Both the position numbers and the translations under genes were made by a program. Below are positions 22,347-34,200 of a stretch of 64,000 nucleotides of DNA, piece after piece. Under the pieces are notes generated by a model that saw nothing but the letters and a program-made list of their open reading frames with translations, had not been told where the DNA came from and did not search any database. The stretch spans positions 4,757,230 through 4,821,229 of the forward strand of contig JAQFVV010006215.1 of NCBI GenBank assembly GCA_028023455.1, read 5' to 3'. Every line of letters starts with the position of its first letter. Position 1 is the first letter of the stretch. Source of the DNA: Epiperipatus broadwayi. Its lineage: Eukaryota > Onychophora > Udeonychophora > Euonychophora > Peripatidae.

Positions 22347-22794
22347 ATATTAAAAACTGTAATTGACAATGAATGAGAGTTTAAGATGAATTGATATAAA
22401 AGAAATTCTTATTAATTTGTGACCTTATTAAATCCCTTGATATACTACAGCTTTTAAGATACTAATCATCAATCAATCATAACTTTAATAAAAAAAAATC
22501 ATATTTTTTACAATAGAAAGTATTTTTATCATAAAAAAGGTATTGATGCAAAAAAAATAGTATTACAAGTTTATTACAACAAATAATTAAAAAAAGGGAG
22601 ATTCTACCAGCTGTCCAGATTATATAAAGCTTTCTACAGTTATTATCCATTAAAGTTTGCTATTTTTTTATTTATATTGAAAGTGCATACATTTTTGTTT
22701 TGTACAATAAATTTATGAAGACAATATAGTATTTATATCTATAAATATGTCATATTTATATATACTCTATATGTATATTTCTTGATTTTTTTAG
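22347..22794 (+). other. unassigned; probable intron 3' end
   Basis: No gene or repeat. The last bases (TATTTCTTGATTTTTTTAG, ending at 22794) form a pyrimidine-rich 3' splice-acceptor-like sequence for the exon that follows. Confidence 0.4.
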
Positions 22795-23039
22795 GAACGT
22801 TGGCTGATAGAGGCATGATAAATTGGTGTAAATCTTCAACGAATACAACAAATAAACTTAAAAGGAAAAAATTGCAACATATTTATGCAATTCCTTTTAT
22901 TACAAAATATCTTATTAGATGTCAATGGGCTCGTTTTGTTCCTATTTTCCCTACCTCAGATCCATCATATCGAAAAAGTCTTTCTAGAAAAATGAGATTA
23001 AAAAATCTAAAACAAGAAGCTGCAAATAAATTTGGTTAA
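22795..23039 (+). CDS. probable terminal coding exon, protein not recognised
   Basis: After a T-rich acceptor ending in TTTTTTTAG the frame runs 81 codons to TAA at 23037-23039. It enters with two bases of a split codon. The encoded tail is hydrophilic and basic with a hydrophobic/aromatic middle: it starts TLADRGMINWCKSS, has FITKYLIRCQWARFVPIF in the centre, and ends LKQEAANKFG. Arg, Trp, Cys and Pro are spread as in real protein, unlike the Ile/Asn/Lys/Tyr bias of chance frames here. An AATAAA follows at 23141. I do not recognise the family and cannot see the upstream exons, which would lie in or left of the window. Confidence 0.5.
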
Positions 23040-23373
23040 TATATAAACAAGTTTACTTTCATCTATTTTTTTTTTTTGTGTGTGTATATATATATTAAGG
23101 GAGATATTGACTTTTTATAGCAATATAAGTTATTTAACAGAATAAAAAAATTATGGATTACCATTTTGTTTTGTGCACATACTCACACAGTTATACTAAA
23201 AATGTATGCATAAATAAATGTACTGATGACAAGATTTTTATTTTGTACAGGTGGGGTCTTCATTTTTTATGTTGATTAATTTTATAAAAATTACATGAAT
23301 AAACAACAGGAGTCAAATTCTTATAGGAATAATGTTAATAATGTTTAATGCGTACTGTGGCACAAAAACACTA
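23040..23373 (+). other. probable 3' UTR and flank
   Basis: AATAAA at 23141-23146, about 100 bases after the stop of the upstream exon, is a reasonable polyadenylation signal. No other feature seen. Confidence 0.35.
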
Positions 23374-23486
23374 ATATATTTACTTAGAGGGGATTTGAAT
23401 GCAGATTTTCAAAGTCCCTTCAGTGATCCACTCTATCTTATACAACTGATATACATGGTCACATACATGTGAAAAAGATAAATGAT

Positions 23487-23531
23487 CTTCAATATACATA
23501 TTTTGTGCTGAAGCAGCTCTCATCACTTGGT
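23487..23531 (-). ncRNA. hammerhead-like motif, family B, inactive core
   Basis: Minus strand: CCAA, GTGATGA (C3 to G), stem II, then AAAA in place of GAAA, then TATGTATATTG. Two essential positions are lost. Confidence 0.45.
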
Positions 23532-23719
23532 CCGGATCATTATCTCCCACACATATATATAATCAGTGATCGATTTATATTAAGCTAGAAAATCTTTAAA
23601 CTTTAATAGACAGACTTCAATCTCTTCCTCTCGCCTGTCCATTAAAGTTTGAAGATTTGCTATCTTAATATAAACTGAGCACTAATTATATATATTTGCG
23701 TGGGACATGATAAATTTGG

Positions 23720-23763
23720 ACCAACTGGTGAGTGCTGGTTCAGTAAGAAATAGGTATATTGGA
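23720..23763 (+). ncRNA. hammerhead-like motif, family B, A6 to G
   Basis: ACCAA, CTGGTGA (A6 changed), stem II TGCTG/CAGTA with loop GTT, GAAA, stem III ATA-GG-TAT, A, then TTGGA. All stems are readable; one core base is mutated. Confidence 0.5.
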
Positions 23764-23829
23764 GATCACTTATCTTTTTCACATGTGTGTGGTCATGTAT
23801 ATCGGTTGCATAAGATAGAACAGATGACT

Positions 23830-23875
23830 GAAGAGAGTTTGAAAGTTTGGGTTTAAATCCCCTCTAATTACATCT
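23830..23875 (+). promoter_or_regulatory. degenerate Pol III box-B-like sequence in a family B unit
   Basis: GGGTTTAAATCCCC resembles box B (GGTTCRANYCC) with a C-to-T change. It has the same position relative to the hammerhead as GAGTTCGAATCCC in the 60-62 kb array. Confidence 0.35.
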
Positions 23876-24007
23876 AGCTTAAGTATATATACTATACTTG
23901 TATATATATTTACTTTATATATGAGTATAAAATAGATTTAATCAATATATATATACCACCATTGTACTATATTGTACATATATTTATTTAATTACATAAA
24001 GATATAG

Positions 24008-24790
24008 AAATAATTGAGAGAGTGCAAATTTCTCAAGCGCTTATGACTACAACTAGCCAATCAAATCTTAAGCACTGGGACAGAGAATTTAATAAGAAAA
24101 GAGCGGTTCCACTCTCTTTTTTACTTGTCTTTATATATATCCAAGCCAGTCCAAAGTACTTATATTTGAAAGCGTGAATCTTAAATATCTTCACACTTAA
24201 CTCATTGAGTTCAAATTATGAACATATAGGTGAAATCTTTCGATTTACTATGCAGTAGTTTTCGATGTCATAAATTTGCAGCAATATATGTAAATAATAT
24301 TTAAAGTGCAGTCGATATTGAAATAATTGAGAGAGTGCAAATTTCTCAAGCGCTTATGACTACAACTAGCCAATCAAATCTTAAGCACCGGGACAGAGAA
24401 TTTAATAAGAAAAGAGCGGTTCCACTCTCTTCTTTACTTGTCTTTATATATATCCAAGCAAGTCCAAAGTACTTATATTCAATATCGACTGTGCTTTAAA
24501 TATTATTTACATATATTGCTGCAAATTTATAACATCAAAAACTACTGCATAGTAAATCAAAAGATTTCATGCTGTATGTTCATAATTTGAACTCAGTGAG
24601 TTAAGTGTGAAGATATTTAAGATTCACGCTTTCAAATATAAGTACTTTGGACTGACAAGTAAAGAAGAGAATGGAACCGCTCTTTTCTTATTAAATTTTC
24701 TGTCCCAGTGCTTAAGATTTGATTGGCTAGTTGTAGTCATAAGTACTTGAAAAATTTGCACTCTCTCAATTATTTCAATATCGACTGCTC
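24008..24790. repeat. five-block palindrome (X-Y-X-Y'-X'), about 780 bp
   Basis: Block X (about 24009-24168, GAGAGAGTGCAAATTTCTCAA ... GTCCAAAGTACTTATATT) recurs in the same direction at about 24319-24478 and inverted at about 24640-24775. Block Y (about 24169-24318, AAAGCGTGAATCTTAAATAT ... CAGTCGATATTG) recurs inverted at about 24478-24640. Identity is high by eye. CAGTCGATATTGAA / TTCAATATCGACTG flank the blocks three times, each next to a TAAATATTATTTACAT word. It could be a fold-back transposon or an inverted multimer made like the hammerhead families; no ribozyme core was seen. Confidence 0.75.
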
Positions 24791-25376
24791 TTTAAATATT
24801 ATTTACATAAAGATATAGAGTAATAGGAAAAAGTAAAAAAAAAACAGTTTGAATTAAAAAATACAGAGTTAACATTTACTTTTCCCATTCCATTTATCAA
24901 CTTTTAAAGAGGAAAAAAAGTTAAACATTTATTGAAAACAAAGTCAATTAAAAAATCTTCCATTCTGCTTTCTTATTTTCTGCCATCTCCACTCATTTAT
25001 TTACTTTCTCATTTAAAAACACTCTTCTTCTACAATATGATATCTTTTTAATCCTCATTGCCAATTGGCTGGTAATACAATACTTTTCAGGATCTTCATA
25101 GTTTTAAAAATATTTCTTTTTTAAATAAAAAAAAATTCTAATTGAGGTGTTACCATTAATCTTTCATCATTAAATGCTTAAACCAGGTAAGAAACTTTTT
25201 TTTTTACTTCATGGTTAATATTAAAAATTATTTTATAGTAATCTCAATTAAACAGAAGTTTATTTCATGAAATTTCTCCAACTTAGCTTTTTTTTAAAAT
25301 TAAACATTATTTAAAAAAGAAAAAATATTATATTGCTTAAATTTGGTTAGCAAATAAACAATATCTTTTGTATTTA
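24791..25376. other. unassigned AT-rich stretch
   Basis: No feature recognised. Confidence 0.5.
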
Positions 25377-25382
25377 ATCTTC

Positions 25383-25525
25383 AAAACAAAGCAAAACTCT
25401 CCATATAGTAGTGCTACCTTGTGCTAACAAGAGCAATCAATGGATGCCAGATGGCACTACTATATGGAGAGTTTTGCTTTGTTTTGAATTGTTTAATAAC
25501 AATTATGTGCTAGTATGAGATAGTG
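25383..25525. mobile_element. family A fold-back derivative lacking the hammerhead
   Basis: Inverted arms AAAACAAAGCAAAACTCTCC / GGAGAGTTTTGCTTTGTTTT enclose ATCAATGGATGCCAGATGG. The unit is cut back to its TIR-like end and the ribozyme region is absent. ATCTTC on both sides (25377-25382, 25526-25531) may be a short TSD. Confidence 0.65.
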
Positions 25526-25531
25526 ATCTTC

Positions 25532-28160
25532 TGTTAACTTTTCATTTGGTCTATGGTTTTTATTTTAGGATTTCAAATATAGCCTTTTGCTTTTAGATAA
25601 TTACTAAATATTTTTTTACTGTAATTTCTAATACCCTTCTATTATATAATTTTTTAAAAATATTCTGCATAGGTTATTTTGTAAACTTCCCATTTGTGAA
25701 ATTATTAAATTTGTGAAGCAGAGAGAAATTTTATCACATTTTCTAACAATTGATCACCTATGATCATGTTAAAAACATACATAATAAAGACAACAAGAAA
25801 AAGAAGTTTCTGTATATTTATTATCTAAGATTTATTTACACACACATATATATAGTTTAAACTACTCTAAAAATGTTCTTTATTAAGAAAATATTTTCTT
25901 TCTTTTTTTCAAATCATGTAAAAATTTATCTTTAATTAACATATTTTTATCAGTGTTTTTTAAAAATTAGACAATTGAATAATGCAAATATATTTTTTAA
26001 TATTATAAATATTTTATTGCATTTTGAATTTTTATATTTTGGAAATAAAAAAATTAATATTTTAAAATAATTTAATTACATAATATTTTTAAATAATTTA
26101 ATACTAACATTCCGTAAATATTGACGTAATGTAAATTCTTTGTAAATAATTTTTTTTTAAATTATCATGGCTAAAAGAATTCCATGTCCTTTAGTTTTAT
26201 CAAAAATAAAAACGGCCAACAAAATAATTTTTAAATTTTTTTTCCCCCATGTGTCATAGCAGCAGCCGGGAAGCCAACCCGCTGACCTCTCGACCACCAA
26301 TGCTTAGCAGCTGTTAATCATAAATAATAATTTAAAACTTCTCATATATTATTCTTTTACAAGCGCACTATTTAAATTGTAACTACTGTATATAAAAAAT
26401 AAACAAATCTCCACAACATATACTGAATTGTATTTTTGTAAAATTTTGGATTAGTTTTGAAGCATTTTCATTTTTCTCTTTAAAGTTTTAAATAGAAAAT
26501 AGTATTTTTAAACAAAATTGTACATACAGATTCAGCCAATCATTTAAAAGTATTTTTGAATTCAAAAGTGCTAGATCTTTAATTCCCAATTTAAGATACG
26601 CTGACCCCTGGAAGTATGCAGTAAGTTAAAAAAAAATGAATAATGAAAGGAAAAGGTATATACATCAATTAATAGTTTCTATATAATTTGTGATGTATTT
26701 ACTTGAATTCATTATATCTTTTGTGTTTTTAATGTAAATATCTATGTATTGTTTGTTCAACATATTATATTGCTTTTTAAACCCATTATTAGGTTATTTA
26801 TTCATAGTTGTAAAACATAAACAGCAAATATATAAATAATAAACATTTTGTTAGTACAAAATATACAGTTTATGAAAATGAATTGAAAGGGTTGCATAAA
26901 TGAAAAATGGTTGGAAATTATTGCATTGGAAGGTAGTGAAATTCACATATGAATACATAATAAATAGTCTAAAGAAAAATATCCACAAAGTAAAATATTT
27001 AATGTTTATAATAACTAAAGAATAAATATGTATTTATTCAGAAAGTTTCATTTTATAATGTATTTTGTTCATTTTAACCAAAAAAGTCAATAAAATAAAA
27101 AAATTCTGTTTAGCTTGCTCAGTTCATTTATTATTTGTTTTGAAAGTATTTTTTTTTTTTTAAGTTTCTTCATATATGCAAATATAAATTTTAATCTAAT
27201 AATTATTATCTCATATGTTCACTTGAATTTATATCAGATTAATATAAACATGATCATTACCTTATATAATATATATTGCATTCACTTAAATTGTTAGAGA
27301 AATAAAATAATGCTTAAATTAAAATAGAAATTGTATTTGTAGAGTGACTGTTATTTACCCAAATGATACTTGGCTACTTATTTTTCTATTATGTGAAGTT
27401 GGTTAACATGATTAATAGAATTTATTTGCTATTTTCATATGGTATTATATATGGATAAATATGGAAGATGCAGTCATTCTGATCCTTCTTATCAGAATTT
27501 TAGACAATCTTATTCTTATTTATAATTTTTTACATGCAATTGGCTATTAGTTGATATTGTATTCATCAAACAAGTATTCTTTTACCTTAAATATGTGAAT
27601 CTATATCTCACAAAATCTCATAACTCCCAATAACAAAAAGGACTTTGAGTCAATAGTTTTTATCAAAAAGTGAACAGTTAGCCATAGATAACATTAATAG
27701 AGTTTCCACTGAATTTATTTATAGAAATGTGTTTATTTTGGAAAAATTTTCAAATCTTACCTGCTTAATTTTTTTTTCATGTTTTTTATAAGAAAATGTG
27801 AGATGATAATCTGGGCAAGATTTTATTGAGAAATAAAGATTATTTTAATATTTGAGTATTTTCATAAATATGTAATAGGAAATGCATTAAAGAATGAAAC
27901 TATTTTTTAAGTTTAATGTCATATGATATTTGGCTCACTTTGGGTTTATTTCTGCAATCATTTTCTTTACAACAGATCATATCAGAAATGTTTCTCATTA
28001 CATTGTTTCACTCTATCTTTCATTTTTAAACACAACTGCTATGATTTTTTTTATTATTTAATTTTTATCCATTATATCATTTTCATTTAAAACTTTACCC
28101 TGAGTTATTAGGAGTAGATGTAAAATCATAGACTCTGGAGCTCAACATTTCTTTTGCTTA
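25532..28160. other. unassigned AT-rich stretch with one SINE remnant
   Basis: Apart from the tRNA-like remnant at 26236-26303 I see nothing supportable. Frames such as 27115-27297 are chance ORFs by composition. Confidence 0.5.
26236..26303 (-). mobile_element. tRNA-like SINE remnant with poly-A tail
   Basis: Minus strand: GCATTGGTGGTCGAGAGGTC (box-A-like) ... GCTGCTGCTATGACACATG followed by GGGGG and eight A. The head (GCATTGGTRGT.GAG.GGTCAGC) and tail (TGACACATG) match the SINE at 45848-45950. The box B region is deleted. Local GC is far above background. Confidence 0.6.
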
Positions 28161-28164
28161 TATA

Positions 28165-28500
28165 AGCTGTAAAAAACAGTAGCAACCCCATAAAGTAGCA
28201 CCACCCAATGCAGTCCATAGTTATCAACGAATGCTAGAAAATTTGTGCATTAAATCCCTATGTACCTACTATATTATTGTGCTTTGATTTTGGATTCATT
28301 GCTTTATATTTAACTTAAAAAATAAATGGTGGATTCTGCAGGGTTGCATTTGATCCAAAGATTTAAATGCAGTGCTCTCAGATCTAAGACTCATCACTGA
28401 TGAAGTTCACAAGCTAAATACTACAATGGGAATATTGGATGAATAGGCATTAAATAAGTATTTTAAGGCAGAAACCTTTTGGCACCCATTGATTATTATG
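28165..28500 (+). mobile_element. family A hammerhead repeat, strongly diverged copy
   Basis: The left part carries an inverted, decayed arm (CCATAAAGTAGCACCACCC). From 28265 it follows copy 2 block for block (ATTATTGTGCTTTGATTTTGG, GGTTGCATTTGATCC, hammerhead, ATTGGATGAATAGGCA, CATTGATTATTATGGCTTGC). This is the oldest-looking family A member. Confidence 0.6.
28391..28431 (+). ncRNA. hammerhead-like fossil, family A
   Basis: CTGATGA is kept, but the GAAA box reads AATA and GTC is lost. Stem II AGT/GCT keeps pairing only with wobbles. Recognisable only by alignment to the other copies. Confidence 0.45.
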
Positions 28501-28771
28501 GCTTGCTCTGGGTGGTTGAGTTTCTTTCTCCTTTTTTCGGGGGTTGTTTTTACAAACTGTCATTATGTAATCTATTTTTTCACAATTTCTACAATTTTCC
28601 TTTTCCTATTTGCAATTTTAAGAATATGTTATATCCTGATTTTCCAAAACAGTAGCATTCAATCATTTCTTTTATTCATTTGTTTTTCCCACTGTTGTTT
28701 AACAATGTTTGTGTGATGCAATGAGTATTGTATTAATCTGAAACTGCCTTTATTGGTCAAGTATTGTTTAG
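28501..28771 (+). other. unassigned; possible intron end
   Basis: Pyrimidine-rich stretches (about 28510-28660) and an AG at 28770-28771 before the exon-like frame. No feature certain. Confidence 0.35.
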
Positions 28772-29010
28772 TGGGTGAAACCCATTTTGATTACCATAAT
28801 GCAGGGACTGCCAATAGCTATTATTCACAGTCTCCCACCAGTCATGCACCACAAGAACAGTCACAAAAGAGCTTTTTTTCAAATAAACAAAAACATGAAC
28901 TTTTACCAGTTGTTACAATGCCAAATCAAATTCATGAATATTTTCACCTCTCTTTTGATGGCAAATCTGAAAATACAGGTGTCATACAAGTCCAATGCAC
29001 TTTGGATTAA
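28772..29010 (+). CDS. probable terminal coding exon, protein not recognised
   Basis: Following TTGTTTAG the frame reads 78 codons to TAA at 29008-29010, entering with two bases of a split codon, the same phase as at 22795. Composition is protein-like: GETHFDYHNAGTANSYY, a Ser/Gln/Pro/His-rich middle (SPTSHAPQEQSQ), then LLPVVTMPNQIHEYFHLSF and IQVQCTLD at the end. Local GC is well above the flanks, and AATAAA occurs at 29391. No family recognised. It may be an alternative last exon of the same gene as 22795-23039 or a different gene; the splice acceptor is not strong. Confidence 0.4.
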
Positions 29011-31290
29011 AATAATTAATAGTAACTAATTTAACTTTGAATATGTGACTATCAGGATTTTTTAGGGTTCCTAAAACAATTTGCAATTTGTATTACTTAT
29101 TGAATCACAAAGTACAACAGGGTGTTTGTTTGTTCATCCTTCTTGATATTTATTAAGTATTACTTTTCCATGTGATTAGTTTAAGACAGTTATTCTAAGG
29201 CTTTATGTATGTCAAACTCTCCTATATTTACTTGTGACATTGTGACCAGTTACACTGCTCAGATTTGTTAGGATGTCATGTATGTAATTCTTTATACCAA
29301 CATTTGTTGAACCACACCAATTTATATGTTTGTCTTTTGTAAACATGTAGGTCCAATAGGTGTTTTGTCACAAGATAATGCATACAAAGTAATAAATAAA
29401 TATCCATCTAGAAATTAGTAACTAGTGATTGTTTATATGTAATATGAATGAGTTATAATTTCATTAATATATATTCTTATTTACTTGCAATACAGTGAGA
29501 AATCATAATATTAGCAATCTGATTAATTTCAGAATCATTCTATCATGATCTGAGTTGCAAAATAGCACATCCCTCAGGCTTATCAAATAATGAAGTTGGA
29601 CTAATTTATAAAACCATGGATTCACTTTGGTATCTACAGTGATGAACTGCACTAGAAACAAATTAGCTTCTTTTGTGGAAGTTCTTCAGTCACCTTTTGT
29701 CTTAACTTTTCTAGCTTCAATCTTCATGATTTAGTGATTGAATATTGTATACATGAACAGGGATTTCGATCAAATTTTTATTAGTCCACCCCATATTGAC
29801 TATTGTTATTGTTCTCTGAAGTTACCATATTACATTTTTAATTAACAATTTCCATATTGGTAAGCAAAACAATTATTGGTTTTACCATTTATTCCTATAA
29901 TTAAGGATTTGTGTTTATCCTAAATGTAGTTAATTACTTAATTAAGAAATTAGGATTAACCTAAGCTTAATAATTAGTTGTTTTTGAGAATATTAAATTA
30001 TATATATATAATATAATTTATAACTTAAAATATACACCAAAATAATAACATTAAAATAAATAACTGCCAAAATAAATGCTACAGGGTTAAGCTCAGAGAG
30101 GTTATTAAATGATATATGCTACAATAACAGGACCATAAGGGTAATAATAGCAATTAATAAGCATTGTAAATATAATAGGCAACATTTAACAAATTTTAAG
30201 AGAAAGAGAACTCTCAGTTCACTCTCATAAATTCAGAGAGGTTCATAATATGGAAAGCATACTTCATCAAGTGGTTAGGATATATTAAATTCTCTTTCAC
30301 AATACTTTTTCCTATTCCAATGCATCTAATTACCATCATCAACACATCATTGCTATAATCAAATCCACATTTAATTTTTGAATGAATAAAATATTTTTTC
30401 TAATATTTGTGCTACATTCCTTCTCAAAATGAATTTTTTTTTGCAAAACAATTTCTTTCATATTCATTTATGTAATATTAAAATCTCAGAGTTCTGTGAT
30501 TGAAATTTTATAACAGTAAAAACTTGTATTCTTTTCGTATAAGAACTATTAAGCAATCAATGGAATCCTAGTAATAATACGAGGAGGTATACTTTTACCC
30601 ATAAGAGAATGTCTACTTCAACTGATATTAAATTTTAAAGAAAATATTTTATTTGAAGTAAATACATGAAAAACTCTTAATTTGTAATAAAAAAATATAC
30701 GAGGATAGCATTCAGATATAATGAGTGGATAAGGGATTTTAGGGCAGTCAGGGTACCACAGTAATAATTCCTACTAAATCTTTCTTTATAAATTTGTGAT
30801 AAATATTTTTATCATTTAAACTTATGATGTATTAATCAATAATAATAATCTTCTGAAAAGTAAACCACCAAAACAGTCTTTTTTTAAGAAATGCAATTAG
30901 TTGAAGTGATCATTCAATAGTTAAGAAAATGAACAACTTATTTCTTAGTTGGTTTCTTAATATCTACATGAAAAGTTTAACAAAGTGATTATTATACTAA
31001 ATTTCATATGTTCATGTACTCTTAATGTTCAACATAAAAGATAACTTCATAATAAATTTTGTGGTATCATGATTTCTGGACAATATATCAAGATGTTGAT
31101 TGAAAGACTATGAAACCAAAATTAACAATAAAAACATAACAATTTTGGAAATCTATAATCTCACCAAAAAGATGAATTATTTAAACAATTTGCTGCACAA
31201 TCCAATTAGAGAGGAGAAATATAATTTTTAAAGCTTACAGATAAAAAATAAATTTACAGATTAAATAACTATTGGCTATTGTTAATTAAC
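29011..31290 (+). other. possible 3' UTR (to about 29400), then unassigned
   Basis: The first 390 bases are somewhat less AT-rich and end with AATAAATAAAT at 29391, consistent with a 3' UTR. From there to 31290 nothing is recognised. Confidence 0.35.
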
Positions 31291-34200
31291 TTTATCTGTT
31301 TAATGAAAACCTTTCTCGGTATTAGCATTACCATAAGAATTTTTCCATTTTCCCAATACAATAAGATCATTTAAAATACAAGGAATAAATCCTTTATGTT
31401 GCTTTTGCAAATTGAAAATAAATCTTAGATGTAATAAAATATCTTTAACAACAATATATATATATTCTAACCTCCCCCCGCGCGTCCTCACCCCAAAAAT
31501 ATACTGTTTATCATGAATATTACAGGTTCTAGCTCAGTTAACAAATAAATAAATGAAATATTCAGCATTAATTAAAATGATTACTAGCTCTAATTTCTAA
31601 AATACAAATACGGTTCAATTTTAAAATGAATTAACAAATATTTACTATTTTCATGAGACATGGAGTGACAATACGGGGAACGAGATAGACTACATTGAGA
31701 CATTATCCACACGATACTACCTCAATGGCATAAGAACATTATTCCCCCTTTTTATTATACCAAATAACTAACTCATAGTATTCTTACGACTTTCTGAGCT
31801 CTATTCACTACGATTAAAATAATAATTATATCTTAATCTTCTTTATAACAAGAATCTAGCTTAATTAAATAAAATGAAGTAAAATAAAATAAAATCTCAG
31901 GTTCATAAATGGTATTCTAACTGATTTAAAATTACGGTAGTAAAATATGAAAAGGGAATTTTATGTCATAATCTACTACACAGCAACTAACAATAATAAA
32001 ATAATAATAACAATAATAAATATAATATAATCTTATTTCTTCCTGAAATGAAATAAATAAATACGTACGTGGTAGTATTTTAATAATCTGACAACAGAAT
32101 ACATGTGGCAACATTAGCATATAATTTATTATGATATTGTGGCAACCGACTTATGACCAATAAATAATATAAAATTATGATCTTTTAATTTTAACATACC
32201 AATAAATTCTCAAAATTATTATAACACTTTTATGTTTACCTTTTTGTGCAAAACTTATATGTCTGTTTCAATTATAAATGTATCGTGATTTCATGCATCC
32301 ATGTGGAGAAATAACAACGCGGACACAAAACTTTAAAACAAATTAAAAAAAACAAAGTTTATTAACAACATAAATAAATTAACAATATTTTTACATTATG
32401 TACATTGGATATCCCTTACTCTCCTATCTCAACTTAGTTTATTAGTTTATAAAATGAAATCAAAATACTATTTATTTTTCCTAGTTAAATCTTATTTTTA
32501 AAACGCTTAAGAAAATACAGTATTATTATTTGATTTATTATTATGGTTAGCTTGTTACAAAATGCATTTCTTATATGTTTATCACAAACACTTTGCATCC
32601 CTAATATTATTAAAATTATATTTTTACAAAATTTACATTCGTAGTAAAATTCTACTAAATAACAAATTTTAGTTTTATATTGGTTGTATGGAATCTTACA
32701 AAGTCAAAACATTATTCAACATTCGGTATTAGGTTTTTTTATTGTTCATTATCCGATGTTTATTAATCCTAATATTCTCATTCAAGCCTTACTTCGGATG
32801 ATATAATTACAACTATTAATATACCATGCACAAGTATATGTTTATTATACATTATTGAACTATTTTCTTAATAAATATGCAATACTTATTTTCTAAATAT
32901 TATTTTAAAAAAATTCAAATTTTATTATCACTTTTAAAACAAAATTTTTAAAATACTTGGTTTAGATTTCTTTTTAAAATCTTATTCATTTCTGAATTAA
33001 TTTTACAATGTATTATATGATTCTTTCTCTCTTTATGATATTTTGGACTTTCAATTTTAAAGTTACACAATTCTATACATTCCAGCAAATAAACTATTCT
33101 TACATAAACGATAACTTATCTTCAGTTCTATTTTATTCATTATTTCTCTGAAAATATCTTTCTGAACGATGCAGATTCACGAAATAAGGATAGCGAAGAT
33201 AGATGCATAGGATCAAAATACAACTAGAATATCACTCGTCATAAACCTTAACAATCATGGCACAGTGAATTAAAAGACACTATAGAGGAGTGACCTTTAT
33301 CTGTCTACCAACCTCTATTATAGGAACGATGCTAAAGCTATTTCTTCAGCTTTATTATAACATCAAAAAGTTTAAAGATATGCAAAAAACACTGTCCAAA
33401 CTATATGTGTTCAGTCATAGGGCTTAGTTAACTATCCTGAAATCACACAAAACTAACTATGATCCAAATCCTTTATTTTTCCTATTCCTTAAAAAAAACA
33501 TCATCTTGGTTTCCTCTCCACTAGTACTTCCAAGTCACTATCCGATCTTATTTCTCAAGATTTTTCTATACTGTACATCGACAAATACATATCTGCATTT
33601 CTAACAATAATAAAATTCATTTATTTTAAAACTATTCCACTGTTCTATAAGAAAATCTTTTTACTACTTTCCTCGTATATTTAATCATATACAAACTATT
33701 TTAAAATATCTGAATACTTTATCACATGAAAGTTCAAAAGAATCACACAATTGTTCTGTTAAATTATATTATTAATATACTTTAAATAAATTATTGCATG
33801 CATATTCCGAATTACTCCTATCTCATTATATGTTAAAATGTTGTATAAAATGTGTACATATAATTTAAACTTTCTCACTCCATTTTTAGTCAATAGATGA
33901 TCTAAAAAAAAAATACATTATGCATTATAAATAAATATCAAAATTACCAAACGATCTTTATCTTCTCGATCGCGTTCCGTAGGCTTCACCATCCATTTGA
34001 TTCTTGTAGATATAAGACTCACATACATACACTTTATTTTTAAACAATATTTCTAATAATTTTATCAAGCTATTATATTTAAATCTCAATATTACTAAAT
34101 TTATGTTTATATGTTTTCCCTAATCTCACATAGCATTTTATATTTTTAAAATAACTTAGTAAAATATTTAAACTATATTTACTGTACTTCTTTATCAAAC

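Larger units (their letters stand above)
23386..23903. mobile_element. family B hammerhead repeat, inverted pair with 12-bp TSD
   Basis: ATATATTTACTT at 23374-23385 and 23904-23915 encloses two inverted units. The left (minus) starts AGAGGGGATTTGAATGC; the right (plus) ends GGGTTTAAATCCCCTCT. Each has a hammerhead-like motif facing the same way as its unit. The shared AATAGACAGACTTCAAT / CTGTCCATTAAAGTTTGAAG block lies at the centre. The TSD is low-complexity, so its support is moderate. Confidence 0.65.

Noticed and set aside
24008-24790. CRISPR-like array
   Set aside because: Repeats are 150-160 bp, few and inverted; DNA is eukaryotic.
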